Shown: piece by piece, positions 17,721 to 28,875 of the stretch
Layout: every line of letters starts with the position of its first letter
Position numbering within the stretch: position 1 is the stretch's first letter
NCBI GenBank assembly: GCA_024802545.1
Contig: CP103416.1
Location: 2,418,001-2,482,000, forward strand
Reading direction: 5' to 3'
From: SAR92 clade bacterium H455
GTDB lineage: Bacteria; Pseudomonadota; Gammaproteobacteria; Pseudomonadales; Porticoccaceae
Length of the DNA stretch: 64,000 bases
Made by a program: the position numbers and the translations under genes
The notes under the pieces: generated by a model
What the model saw: the letters and a program-made list of their open reading frames with translations, nothing else
Database searches by the model: none
What the model was told of the DNA's origin: nothing

Positions 17721-18467
17721 ATGACAGATCTCAGCATTAACCTCAATAAAATCGCCCTTATCCGCAATTCTCGAGAGGGCAACTATCCGGATGTGGTGGA
17801 GTTTGCCAAGGTCTGTATAGACCAGGGTGCCGACGGCATTACCGTGCACCCGCGCCCGGACCAGCGCCATATTCGTCCCGATGATGTGCGCCGTCTAGCA
17901 GCACTGGTAAAACCTCTAGTCAATGTGGAGTTCAATGTTGAAGGCAATCCTTTTGCCCCAGCAGTTGGCGACTATCCCGGGTTTATTGAATTGGTAGCTG
18001 AGACCATGCCGGATCAGTGCACATTGGTTCCCGATAGCGATGATCAGCTAACCTCGGACCACGGCTTTGACCTGACCTGTTCAGGTGAGCAGCTGCGACC
18101 TATTATTGAGCGGTTACATAGCTTGGGCATGCGCGTCAGCCTATTTATGGATCCAGATCTGGCACAGATTGAACTGGCCAAAGAGATTGGCGCAGACCGC
18201 ATTGAACTCTACACCGGCCCCTATGCGGCCGCCTGGGGCAGCGATCAGCTAGAAGAATTATTCCAGCAACATGTTGCCGCCGCAGCGCTATCCACTCGCT
18301 TGGGCATGGGCGTTAATGCCGGCCACGATCTCAATCTGCACAATCTGGCTAAGTTTGCAAGCATCCCCAACCTCCTGGAAGTCTCCATTGGCCACGCCTT
18401 TACTGTTGACTCTCTGACTCTGGGTATGGAAAAAACCGTGCACAGCTACAAAGCGCTGCTCGGGTAA
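17721..18467 (+). CDS. pdxJ: Pyridoxine 5'-phosphate synthase
   Basis: Catalyses ring closure of 3-amino-2-oxopropyl phosphate with deoxyxylulose 5-phosphate to form PNP in the DXP-dependent vitamin B6 pathway, cytosolic. TIM barrel with NLNKIALIRNSREGNYPDVVEFA, the ITVHPRPDQRHI loop, NVEGNP, and ELYTGPYA and GVNAGHDLN near the C-terminus. At 248 aa it is standard length. The next gene starts 3 bases after its stop, so the two form an operon. Confidence 0.95.
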   Translation: MTDLSINLNKIALIRNSREGNYPDVVEFAKVCIDQGADGITVHPRPDQRHIRPDDVRRLAALVKPLVNVEFNVEGNPFAPAVGDYPGFIELVAETMPDQCTLVPDSDDQLTSDHGFDLTCSGEQLRPIIERLHSLGMRVSLFMDPDLAQIELAKEIGADRIELYTGPYAAAWGSDQLEELFQQHVAAAALSTRLGMGVNAGHDLNLHNLAKFASIPNLLEVSIGHAFTVDSLTLGMEKTVHSYKALLG

Positions 18468-18470
18468 CCC

Positions 18471-19385
18471 ATGAATACCCCTGCCCTGACGAGCACCCAC
18501 CTGACAATCACCTGCGTGGGTGCTGGACGTCTAGGCACTACTCTCTGTCGTCTATTGCTAGAACAGCAATCGACTATCAGTATTTCCATTGGTCAAGTAC
18601 TCAATAACAGCCTCGAGTCGAGCCTCAGGGCCGTGGAATTTATCGGCGATGGTGCTGCAGCAAAAGATTCTCAGCAGCTTAAACCCGCTGATCTATGGCT
18701 TATCAGTACGCCAGATGACGCCATCCAAGAAGTCTCTGAAGCCTTAGCCAAATCTGGTGTTTTAGCGCCGGGTAATATTGTCTTTCACTGCAGCGGATCT
18801 CTCAGTTCAAAGATCCTTCGCCTGCCCGACGATCAGTGCTACCGCGCTTCTGTGCACCCCACACATAGCTTTGCTAACCCGACAAAATCTGTCTCTACAT
18901 TTCCTGGCAGTAGCTGCGCAGTAGAAGGGGATGAGCAGGCAGTTAAGCTATTGAACCTCTTGTTCGCTGCCATAGGCGGGATGTGCTTCCCCCTAAAAAG
19001 TGATAAAAAAGGCCTCTATCATGCTGCCACTGTGATGGCCTGCAATAATCTAGTGGCGCTGCTGGCTATGAGCAAGCAAATGTTAACTGAAGCGGGTATA
19101 GATGCTGCCCAGCAGGAGCTGATTCTCAATCCGCTGGTTCGCCAGACCGTTGATAACTATTTGAATAATTCAGATCCCGCAGACAGCTTAACCGGGCCAA
19201 TTTCCCGAGGCGACGAGACTACTGTGGCAACCCATCTCAACGCTCTCTCATCAAACCCTCAGTGGCGTGGCGCTTACACTGTACTGGGTGAAGTTGCGGT
19301 AGGCCTTGCTCAACAGCAGGGCTTTGCCAGTAGCGATGATTTGAAAAAAATATCCGATTTGCTGGCCAGTGCTACAGACCAATAA
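18471..19385 (+). CDS. Rossmann-fold/DUF2520 protein
   Basis: A 304-residue two-domain protein: NAD(P)-binding Rossmann segment CVGAGRLGTTLCRLLL at residues 14-29, then a helical DUF2520 domain containing FHCSGSLSSKIL, ASVHPTHSFANP and the CFPLKSDKKGLYHAATVMACNNLVAL stretch. It is related in layout to ketopantoate reductase-like and F420-dependent NADP reductase-like enzymes; no substrate is established. It follows pdxJ within 3 bases, suggesting coexpression with B6 synthesis. Confidence 0.82.
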   Translation: MNTPALTSTHLTITCVGAGRLGTTLCRLLLEQQSTISISIGQVLNNSLESSLRAVEFIGDGAAAKDSQQLKPADLWLISTPDDAIQEVSEALAKSGVLAPGNIVFHCSGSLSSKILRLPDDQCYRASVHPTHSFANPTKSVSTFPGSSCAVEGDEQAVKLLNLLFAAIGGMCFPLKSDKKGLYHAATVMACNNLVALLAMSKQMLTEAGIDAAQQELILNPLVRQTVDNYLNNSDPADSLTGPISRGDETTVATHLNALSSNPQWRGAYTVLGEVAVGLAQQQGFASSDDLKKISDLLASATDQ

Positions 19386-19408
19386 CAACAGTGACTAAAT
19401 AAAATCTT

Positions 19409-20185
19409 ATGAATCAAACCGACAGTCCCGAATATCTGGCACGCAAATCCGCCTACGATCGCCTTATTACCGTCTATGGGCGCAAGCCGGTCTATGAGAT
19501 TTTAGCCGATCGCTCTCTGCAAGTTTTCCGCCTCCATCTGGCCGACTCCAACCGTGGCGGTGGCATTGTCGATCAGATTAAAACCTTGGCTGCCCAGCGC
19601 AATATTGAAATCTGCTATCACAGCCGTGAGCAGCTAGCGCGTATCTCGCGCAACAGCAAACAGGATCAGGGGGTTGCCTGTGATATTCACAGTGCCGGTT
19701 ATCAGCCCTATAAACAGGCTCTGGAACAGCTGCCGACAGCCAATCAGCGACCACTGATTGCCGTAGATGGCATTACCAATCCACAGAATCTGGGGATGAT
19801 TATTCGCAGCATTACCGCCAGCCCAGCCTATGGCCTGTTGCTCCCCAGTAAAGGCTGTGCCGATATATCCGCCCTGGTGATCAAGGCCAGTGCAGGTACA
19901 GTGTTTAAAGGCAATATTTTGCGCTGTGAGTCCTTGGCCAAGGCGCTACCAGCCTTTATCGAAAAGGGCTTTGAAGTCTGCACCCTGTCATCCCATCAGG
20001 CGACACCCTTAGCTGAGTTCAAGCCACAGGCACCGATTATCTATGTCTTGGGCAATGAGACTGAGGGGGTCAGTAAAGAGATTGCGGCGCTGAGCAAACA
20101 CCGCGTGGGAATCCCCATGGCCAACGGTGTTGAGTCGCTGAATGTGGCGATTACAGCAGCATTAATTGCTTTTAGTGGTCTGTAG
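19409..20185 (+). CDS. SpoU/TrmH-family RNA 2'-O-methyltransferase
   Basis: A 258-residue SPOUT methyltransferase. An N-terminal RNA-binding substrate domain (residues 10-95, GRKPVYEILADR) precedes the knot: motif 1 AVDGITNPQNLGMIIRS, motif 2 IYVLGNETEGVSKEI, motif 3 VGIPMANGVESLNVAITAALIAF. The arrangement is like RlmB (Gm2251 of 23S rRNA) but the identity of the target is not secure. Its last 14 bases overlap the convergent MFS gene. Confidence 0.85.
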   Translation: MNQTDSPEYLARKSAYDRLITVYGRKPVYEILADRSLQVFRLHLADSNRGGGIVDQIKTLAAQRNIEICYHSREQLARISRNSKQDQGVACDIHSAGYQPYKQALEQLPTANQRPLIAVDGITNPQNLGMIIRSITASPAYGLLLPSKGCADISALVIKASAGTVFKGNILRCESLAKALPAFIEKGFEVCTLSSHQATPLAEFKPQAPIIYVLGNETEGVSKEIAALSKHRVGIPMANGVESLNVAITAALIAFSGL

Positions 20186-21434
20186 TTGGGTCTTTTGCTT
20201 TAAGTGACCAGAGCGGCGAAAACGCCGCAGCCAGCACTGAGACCAACAATGTTAGAATGGCGATAACCGCAAAGGTCAGTGCCAGTCCCGTATGCTCGAT
20301 GGCATAACCGCAGACCCAAGCGCCCAGTGGCGCTCCGCCAAACAGGCAGAGTTGATACACAGAGGCGGCGCGCGAGCGATGGGAGTGGGGAACCTGATTG
20401 TGCAGAATGGTTCGGCCCAATGTCATAGACAGCCCGGAGAACGCTCCCCAGGCAAAAATGATCGGAAAGAGCAGCCAAAATTTCGGCAGCAGCGCGATAA
20501 AAAACACTAGTGATCCGCGACCGAGAAAGCTAATAATCATTAATCTACCGGGACGCTTAAAGCTGTGTTTCTGCCGACTGACGGAAAAATTAGCTGCGAC
20601 AATACCTAGAGTAAAACTTACCTGCATCAATGCGAATAGCCCTGCCCCACCCTGATAGCCCTCTCTCGCCAAGAGTGGCATACCCACCAAATAGACACCA
20701 AAGGCGAGAAAGCCAGTGGCTGAGACCAGTAGCAACAGATGTAACAGGGTCTTGTCACTGGTAAACAGTGCAAAACCAGCGCGCAACTCCTTGAGGTTTT
20801 TGCGCGGGGTAGGTTTATCTTTAGCCTCTACAGAAACTATGGTTTCATCCACAGCCATCTCTGGATGACTGCGTCTAATCAGCACCGAGCTGAGTAAAAA
20901 CATCAGCAGCTGCAGTACTAACATTACAACCAGCCCCAAACCCTCCAATTGACCGGCGATGGCAAAGCCAATTCCCTGGGCAATAAACTGGATCATCACC
21001 ACTTTGGCTACGGCTTGGTGCATCAGCGTCTGAGACGCATAACCCAGCAGGCTTTCCCGGGCTGGCTGAACAAAGGCCGAAACCGTGCCGAAGACCATAC
21101 CAAAGAGAATCAACACAGTGAAAGTCAGCTGATCATAAATAATCGCGCCCAGCAGCAGTGCAATGGGCAGTGTGTAGAGCATATAGAGGTGTGACAGCCA
21201 GGTACCACGATGACGGCGATCAGAGATCACTCCGCCGGGCAAAATAAACAGTAAGTTGGGCAACAATACCGCAAGCTGAGCCAGTCCTAATCGACTGGGT
21301 GATTCCTCCAGCACACCGACAACCAGCCAGGGGTAGAGTACGGCATGGAGGCCCATGGCCAGATTACTACTGCCAATGGTCGCGAGGTAGTGACGGAAAG
21401 AGAATGTTTGAGTTGAAGAGGCTGGAGTGGACAA
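20172..21434 (-). CDS. MFS exporter, EntS-like
   Basis: A 420-residue major facilitator with about 12 hydrophobic helices, including FILPGGVISDRRHRGTWL at the helix 2-3 loop, which is the MFS motif A position (G-x-x-x-D-R). The overall type resembles EntS/MFS_3 multidrug or siderophore exporters (TVSAFVQPARESLLGYAS). The substrate cannot be read from sequence, and no siderophore cluster is adjacent. It begins directly after the stop of the small membrane protein gene, with which it forms an operon. Confidence 0.85.
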   Translation of the reverse strand: MSTPASSTQTFSFRHYLATIGSSNLAMGLHAVLYPWLVVGVLEESPSRLGLAQLAVLLPNLLFILPGGVISDRRHRGTWLSHLYMLYTLPIALLLGAIIYDQLTFTVLILFGMVFGTVSAFVQPARESLLGYASQTLMHQAVAKVVMIQFIAQGIGFAIAGQLEGLGLVVMLVLQLLMFLLSSVLIRRSHPEMAVDETIVSVEAKDKPTPRKNLKELRAGFALFTSDKTLLHLLLLVSATGFLAFGVYLVGMPLLAREGYQGGAGLFALMQVSFTLGIVAANFSVSRQKHSFKRPGRLMIISFLGRGSLVFFIALLPKFWLLFPIIFAWGAFSGLSMTLGRTILHNQVPHSHRSRAASVYQLCLFGGAPLGAWVCGYAIEHTGLALTFAVIAILTLLVSVLAAAFSPLWSLKAKDPTTDH

Positions 21435-21671
21435 TTATTTACGACGCATTCTAAGACGAGCTATGACCCAGCCAAGTGCCGCAGCGGCACCGACAATAAC
21501 CGCCAGCATCAGCAAGACAATGACGAGATTGGAAGCTAGGCTACTCAGGGAGACATTATAAAGTTTCGCTGCCATCAACAGGAAGGCGGCGCAGCCAAAC
21601 ATCGACGCCAGCCAAGCAGAGCGCTGCCTGATCGCTTTTTTTCCAGTTGCCTTCAAAGGTTCATACCCCAA
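21435..21671 (-). CDS. Small two-helix membrane protein
   Basis: A 78-residue protein with a basic N-terminus and two hydrophobic segments (WLASMFGCAAFLLMAAKLY and LVIVLLMLAVIVGAAAALGWVIARL), ending in basic RMRRK. I do not recognise a family. Its stop abuts the start codon of the MFS gene, so it may be an accessory or simply cotranscribed. Confidence 0.6.
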   Translation of the reverse strand: MGYEPLKATGKKAIRQRSAWLASMFGCAAFLLMAAKLYNVSLSSLASNLVIVLLMLAVIVGAAAALGWVIARLRMRRK

Positions 21672-21697
21672 TCAATCATTCGAATTATAAATAAGGT

Positions 21698-22123
21698 CTA
21701 GGCTGTCTCTTTAACCCACTCGCAGCGGATCTGAATATCAGAGCGCTCCGGTTCATGACAAAAACCATCGGTAGCAAAGACAAAGCTATGCAGGCCGGAC
21801 ATCTCAGTTTCTAAATGCACTGTGGCGCTGACCCAGTACATCTTACGCAGCAGCGACTCAAACTGTTCAAGCCAATAGGTCCACTCGTGCTCAACACCCT
21901 GATAGGAGGCACCAAAGTGCACCACCTCTGTAGCCAGACTCTGATCTGTAGCACCGGGCTCTGTGAGTGAAAACATCTCCCGATTGACCAGACTCCAGGT
22001 CTCCGACGAAGGCAGCGCCTGCATAGCATCGCGATTGCGCCGACGCTGTTGAATAAGCTCTTCGCTGGCAATATTTTTAATGCAGCCGTAGACCACTGAC
22101 TCGCTGCGAACATCTATGTTCAT
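21698..22123 (-). CDS. Hypothetical cytosolic protein
   Basis: A 141-residue soluble protein with no signal peptide, no transmembrane segment and no motif I recognise. It contains a Trp/Tyr-rich centre (EWTYWLEQFESLLRKMYWVSATVHLE). A ribosome site (AAGGAGATAG on the minus strand) precedes the ATG, which supports it as a real gene. It lies between ligA and the small membrane protein on the same strand. Confidence 0.6.
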   Translation of the reverse strand: MNIDVRSESVVYGCIKNIASEELIQQRRRNRDAMQALPSSETWSLVNREMFSLTEPGATDQSLATEVVHFGASYQGVEHEWTYWLEQFESLLRKMYWVSATVHLETEMSGLHSFVFATDGFCHEPERSDIQIRCEWVKETA

Positions 22124-22186
22124 CTCTATCTCCTTCGCTCTTTATTACTGTCTTATAACTACTATCTATTACTGCTAGTTGCGGGG

Positions 22187-24220
<2,034 letters not shown>

Positions 24221-24236
24221 TTAAATATCCTTGTGA

Positions 24237-25070
24237 TCACTGACCCTGACTGCGGCGAAAAGAAACGTCGCGGGCCCGCTGCCGATAATGATCGATGGTC
24301 TGGCGAGTCATGGAACTGCGCGTTTCATCGAGCACGCTGAGGTTCATAACCGAGGCCATACTATCCACCGACTCGACCATAATGTCGAAGGCGGACACTG
24401 GGTCGTCTATATCATCCAGAGCCATAAACAGAGTGACACCGGGAGTGGTCATCTGATCGATGGTTTTCAGATCGAAGGTGCCAGGGTTGACCAGATTGGC
24501 CATGCTAAATAGCACTTCACCAGAGCCGTCTTCGTGGAGATGGCGCTGGAATATTTTTAATTCGCCATAGCGAAGGCCAACATTTAATGCGGCTTCTTGC
24601 AATTGCTGGCCACTGAGCACCTCACCCTTGGGTGCCATAAGATGCATAATCAATATCTGCTGCTGCCCCGAGGTGGTTTTGGCTGATGCGGGCTTGGCTA
24701 GTTTCGCAGCCCTAGGGGAAACTCTTGCACTGGCAACAGGCTCTTCATTGAGTTGAAACTGTTCTTGCTTGGGCTGCTTATGGCGAAAGTCCGGCCCGTT
24801 CTCAAGAGCGCGGCGTAAATTTTCTTCCACCTGCTGGATATCTTCTTCGTCTCTGATGCCCACTAGGCGTGAACCACCGGAGGGGAACTGGCTGTCATTT
24901 AAGGGATCTTCAAAATCATCAGTGCGAGAATTTTTCTGTAACTTCCGCGACGACATATGCAGGCTCTCGTAGCGATGTTGTTTTATCCGACGCGCGCCGT
25001 CCAAGATGACAGCCAGCAAAACCAGCAGACCTACGGCGATTAAAACTTCTCTTGGGCCAATAACATCCAT
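24237..25070 (-). CDS. zipA: Cell division protein ZipA
   Basis: Inner-membrane anchor that tethers FtsZ at the division site. Single N-terminal transmembrane helix (EVLIAVGLLVLLAVILDGARRI), a Pro/Gln/Glu-rich linker and a C-terminal FtsZ-binding domain from about residue 135 (QQILIMHLMAPKGEVLSGQQLQEAAL to SVDSMASVMNLSVLDETRSSMTRQTIDHYRQRARD). At 277 aa it is typical. ligA follows 16 bases downstream. Confidence 0.92.
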   Translation of the reverse strand: MDVIGPREVLIAVGLLVLLAVILDGARRIKQHRYESLHMSSRKLQKNSRTDDFEDPLNDSQFPSGGSRLVGIRDEEDIQQVEENLRRALENGPDFRHKQPKQEQFQLNEEPVASARVSPRAAKLAKPASAKTTSGQQQILIMHLMAPKGEVLSGQQLQEAALNVGLRYGELKIFQRHLHEDGSGEVLFSMANLVNPGTFDLKTIDQMTTPGVTLFMALDDIDDPVSAFDIMVESVDSMASVMNLSVLDETRSSMTRQTIDHYRQRARDVSFRRSQGQ

Positions 25071-25171
25071 ACAAACAGCTACTCAAAAAATATCAATTTT
25101 TATGCCGGGTAATCGCTTTTCAGTGATTGATCCGCCCAGATCACTACTCCATTAAATTACTGCTTTTACTA

Positions 25172-28100
25172 TCAGGCATCTGCCAGTTCCGCCGCCTGAT
25201 TGACATCAACACTTACTAAACGGGAGACGCCGGGTTCGTGCATGGTCACGCCCATCAGCTGATTGGCCGCTTCCATTGAAATCTTGTTGTGGGTAATAAA
25301 GATAAACTGTACCTGATCCGACATCTCTTTAACCATAGCTGCATAGCGACCCACATTGGCATCATCCAAGGGGGCATCCACTTCGTCAAGCATACAAAAA
25401 GGTGCTGGGTTAAGTCGGAATATGGCAAATACCATGGCAATTGCGGTAAGTGCTTTTTCACCACCGGAGAGCAACTGGATCGAGGCGTTCTTTTTACCCG
25501 GTGGTCTGGCCATTAGGGTGACGCCGGTATCCAGCAGGTCGTCGCCGGTCAGTTCCAAGTAAGCGTGACCGCCACCAAAGAGTTTCGGGAACAGCTCCTG
25601 GATATTCTTGTTCACCAGCTCGAAAGTCTCTTTAAAGCGCGTACGGGTTTCACGGTCAATCTTTTGAATCGCCGTTTTCAATGTTTCCATGGCTTCTTCG
25701 AGTTCGGCGTTTTGGGTATCCAGATAATCTTTGCGCTCAGATTCAATCTTGTATTCATCTATAGCCGCTAAATTGATCGGACCCAGACGATTAATACGGT
25801 TGCCAATCAACTGCAGCTGCTCTTCCCAATCGACCATCTCGGCATCTTCAGCCAAATTTTCCAACAGAACCTCAAGATCGCCGCTCTTCTCGACGATCTG
25901 CTCTTCAATGGTGCGGCTCAGAGTTGTAATCTCTTGGGCGGCAATACGTTGGGTTTCGAGTCTGCCGCTCACTTCCTGCAACTGCTCTTCACGTTCCATG
26001 CGCTGCTTCTCTTGCTTGCGCATTTCGTGGTCCACCTCTTCCATTTCTGTGCGAGCTGTATTCAGTTCGCCTTCAATGGTGAGTCGTAACTCAAGTTTTT
26101 CTTCTAGCTCAAGCTGATACTTATCCGATGGATCATCTTTAATATCAAAGGCTTCACGGAGTTGAGTGCGACGCTCTTGGAGTCTCGCCACCTGGACTGT
26201 AAGCCGTTCAATACCCTCAAGAATAGAGCTCAGCTGAGTACTCAATGAGCCTTCGCGGACTGCTAGATCATGGCGCTGATCCCGGTCTTGGCGAGCCTTT
26301 TGGCGGGCTGTATCCAGATGCTCGCGAAAACCTTCACGCTGTTCCACCAAGGTCTCACGACGCTCGGTATCGGCTTCCATCTTTTCGATGGACTGCTGCA
26401 GCAACTGACGTGCTTCGGCTAAATTTTCCTGCTCCAACAACTGTTGCTGATGGACTTCGGCAAGTTCTTTATCGGCCCGCTCTTTACGTGCTTTCAGCTG
26501 TTCGATCTGAACCTGAAAGCCACTGAGTTTAGAGCGCAGGTCAGCATAGGTGCTCTGCTGCTGGGCAACACTGCCAGCAATTTCCTGGCGCTGCGCTTCC
26601 AGCTCTTGAAGTTTATTTTCATTGCTCTGGCGCCGCGTTTCTAATTCGCCAATCTGCTTGTCTAGGGCCTGCTTCTGCTCGCCAATGCTGAGCAACTCTT
26701 GCTTGCGTTTAAGCACACCGGCTGTAGCATCTTTGTCCCGAGCAACGCGCAACCAGTTATTGCCCAGCCAGATACCCTCGCGGGTAACCACTGATTCAAT
26801 CGGCGACAGAGACGGCTGCAAGGCGACCGCTTCAGCCAGTGTTTCAGCTGCGTAAATATTGCCCAGCAGACCTTGCACTGCATCACCGCTAACCAGATCA
26901 CTAAGTAGTTTGGCCTTGTTACCACTGGCAGCCGCCTGACCGGCTTTGCCAATCAACAGCAACTCACCCTTTTTAAAATCATCGAGCAGGCCGATATTGG
27001 CCACCACATCGTCCACTGCAACAGCCTGTAGATAGCTGCCCAAGACGGTCTCGGCGGCCACTTCCCAGCCATGGTCCGGCTTGACCGAATCCACTAGGCG
27101 CGGGTTGGAACCCAGACCTTTTGAGTCGAGCCATTTTTTCTCTGCGTCGTCACCCATTGCTGCTTGCTGCAGAGCTTCGAGAGAGGCGCGACGGCCATTT
27201 AAACTCTGCTGCTGACTGCGGGCCTGATCCAACTCAACACTGAGCTGCGTGACGCTGCCGCGGGCGCTTTCAATCTGCGCACTGTTTTCTATGCGTTGAT
27301 TTTCGATACGTTCGCGAGCCTGCTCTGCATCGCTGAGCTGCTCTTGAATCAGTGCCATCTCTTCTTCAGCTGGGCTGGCTAAATAACTGCTAGCTTCAGT
27401 GGCGAGATTATCGTGGCGTTCGCTGAGACGACGCATCAACTGTTCAAGATGCTGGATGCGTGACTGCTGAACTTCAGCTTGCTGGCGCGGTGCAGCAGAG
27501 GTCTGATTAAACTCGTCCCAAGCCTGCTGCCACTGCTGCATAGATTCTTCAGCAGCCTGTAAGGTTTCCGATGAAACAGTCTCGGCTTCGCGAGCCAGTT
27601 CGAGAGCCGGTGCCAACTGATCGAATTCCGCCTGCCAGCCGGTGGCTTTCTGAATATCGGCGTTAAGGTGTTGTTCGGATTCGGTAAAGTTGCGTTCCGT
27701 CTGCTCAAGATCTTTGTGCAGTTCCGAGGCGCGCTGTTGGGCGTGCTCAATAGCCTGTTCAATGCGGGCAACATCACCGCCAACTTTGTAGAAGCGCCCC
27801 TGCACTTCATTGAAGGTATCGTTTAAGTCAGCTGACTGAGTGCGCAATTTCTCAATTGAGGTATCACAGCCAATGCGCTCGGTAACAATGCGCTCACGCT
27901 CAATTTCCAGCTCGCCAATGACCTGCTTCTGTTCCATGGCCGAGGCGTTGTAACCACGCCATTTCAGGGCCAGCAACTCAGCGGACAATTGACGCTCTTC
28001 TTTTTTGTACTCGGAGTATTTTTCGGCCGCTTTGGCCTGACGCTCAAGACGATTTAATTGACGACCTAGCTCGTCGCGAATATCGGTGAGACGCTCAAGA

Positions 28101-28669
28101 TTTTCCATGGTGCGGCGGATACGGTTTTCAGTGTCCCGGCGACGCTCTTTGTATTTGGAAATGCCTGCGGCTTCTTCGATATAAACCCGCAGTTCTTCCG
28201 GACGGGCCTCAATTAGGCGGGAGATCATGCCCTGCTCAATAATCGCGTAACTGCGCGGTCCTAGACCGGTGCCAAGGAAAATATCAGTGATATCACGGCG
28301 GCGACATTTGCTGCCATTTAAATAGTAGTTTGACTGACCATCTCGGGTCACTTTGCGCTTGATGCCAATCTCGGAATAAGAGGCATATTCGCCGACGATA
28401 CGCCCTTCGGAGTTATCAAAGATCAGTTCAATAGACGCTTGGCCAACAGGCTTACGACCACCGGAGCCATTGAAAATAACATCGGTCATGGACTCGCCGC
28501 GAAGATTCTTTGCGGAGCTCTCACCCATCACCCAGCGAACGGCATCGATAATATTGGATTTGCCACAGCCATTGGGGCCGACGACGGCACAGAGATTGCT
28601 CGGAAAATGGACTGATGTCGGGTCAACGAAGGATTTAAATCCAGCCAGTTTTATCGATTTAAGCCGCAT
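25172..28669 (-). CDS. smc: Chromosome segregation ATPase SMC
   Basis: Condensin ATPase acting with ScpA and ScpB encoded at the left of the window. Walker A GPNGCGKSNIIDAVRWVMG at residues 32-50; two long coiled coils (about 165-500 and 660-1000); hinge domain about 510-640 (GLGSNPRLVDSVKPDHGWEVAAE to VVTREGIWLGNNW); ABC signature LSGGEKALTAIA from residue 1067; Walker B CMLDEVDAPLDD near 1092-1103. At 1165 residues it is standard for pseudomonad-type SMC. First gene of smc-zipA-ligA. Confidence 0.96.
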   Translation of the reverse strand: MRLKSIKLAGFKSFVDPTSVHFPSNLCAVVGPNGCGKSNIIDAVRWVMGESSAKNLRGESMTDVIFNGSGGRKPVGQASIELIFDNSEGRIVGEYASYSEIGIKRKVTRDGQSNYYLNGSKCRRRDITDIFLGTGLGPRSYAIIEQGMISRLIEARPEELRVYIEEAAGISKYKERRRDTENRIRRTMENLERLTDIRDELGRQLNRLERQAKAAEKYSEYKKEERQLSAELLALKWRGYNASAMEQKQVIGELEIERERIVTERIGCDTSIEKLRTQSADLNDTFNEVQGRFYKVGGDVARIEQAIEHAQQRASELHKDLEQTERNFTESEQHLNADIQKATGWQAEFDQLAPALELAREAETVSSETLQAAEESMQQWQQAWDEFNQTSAAPRQQAEVQQSRIQHLEQLMRRLSERHDNLATEASSYLASPAEEEMALIQEQLSDAEQARERIENQRIENSAQIESARGSVTQLSVELDQARSQQQSLNGRRASLEALQQAAMGDDAEKKWLDSKGLGSNPRLVDSVKPDHGWEVAAETVLGSYLQAVAVDDVVANIGLLDDFKKGELLLIGKAGQAAASGNKAKLLSDLVSGDAVQGLLGNIYAAETLAEAVALQPSLSPIESVVTREGIWLGNNWLRVARDKDATAGVLKRKQELLSIGEQKQALDKQIGELETRRQSNENKLQELEAQRQEIAGSVAQQQSTYADLRSKLSGFQVQIEQLKARKERADKELAEVHQQQLLEQENLAEARQLLQQSIEKMEADTERRETLVEQREGFREHLDTARQKARQDRDQRHDLAVREGSLSTQLSSILEGIERLTVQVARLQERRTQLREAFDIKDDPSDKYQLELEEKLELRLTIEGELNTARTEMEEVDHEMRKQEKQRMEREEQLQEVSGRLETQRIAAQEITTLSRTIEEQIVEKSGDLEVLLENLAEDAEMVDWEEQLQLIGNRINRLGPINLAAIDEYKIESERKDYLDTQNAELEEAMETLKTAIQKIDRETRTRFKETFELVNKNIQELFPKLFGGGHAYLELTGDDLLDTGVTLMARPPGKKNASIQLLSGGEKALTAIAMVFAIFRLNPAPFCMLDEVDAPLDDANVGRYAAMVKEMSDQVQFIFITHNKISMEAANQLMGVTMHEPGVSRLVSVDVNQAAELADA

Positions 28670-28758
28670 AGGTAGTCAGTCTTTTGTGTAATAAGTCGTG
28701 TGAAAAATCATGTAGACAATGCGCAACCAAGATCAATCACTGCCTACAATTGATGGTT

Positions 28759-28786
28759 ATTCTACACGTTCAGGCACTGACACAAA
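28759..28786 (-). promoter_or_regulatory. Candidate smc promoter
   Basis: On the minus strand TTTGTG (28781-28786) and TAGAAT (28759-28764) are 16 bases apart, within the gap between the ccmI terminator and smc. The -10 agrees at 5 of 6 positions; the -35 is weak. Confidence 0.35.
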
Positions 28787-28849
28787 ACAGAAATAAAAAC
28801 TCACTCCACTGAACTTCAGAAGCGCCTGGGAGAACTTCAAAATAACGCG

Positions 28850-28875
28850 AAAAAAGGCCCTACTGTGCGTAGGGC
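28850..28875 (-). terminator. Rho-independent terminator of the ccm operon
   Basis: Minus-strand stem GCCCTAC/GTAGGGC (28857-28863 and 28869-28875) with a 5-base loop, followed by a run of T residues (28850-28855). It overlaps the last codons and stop of ccmI and cleanly separates the operon from smc. Confidence 0.85.
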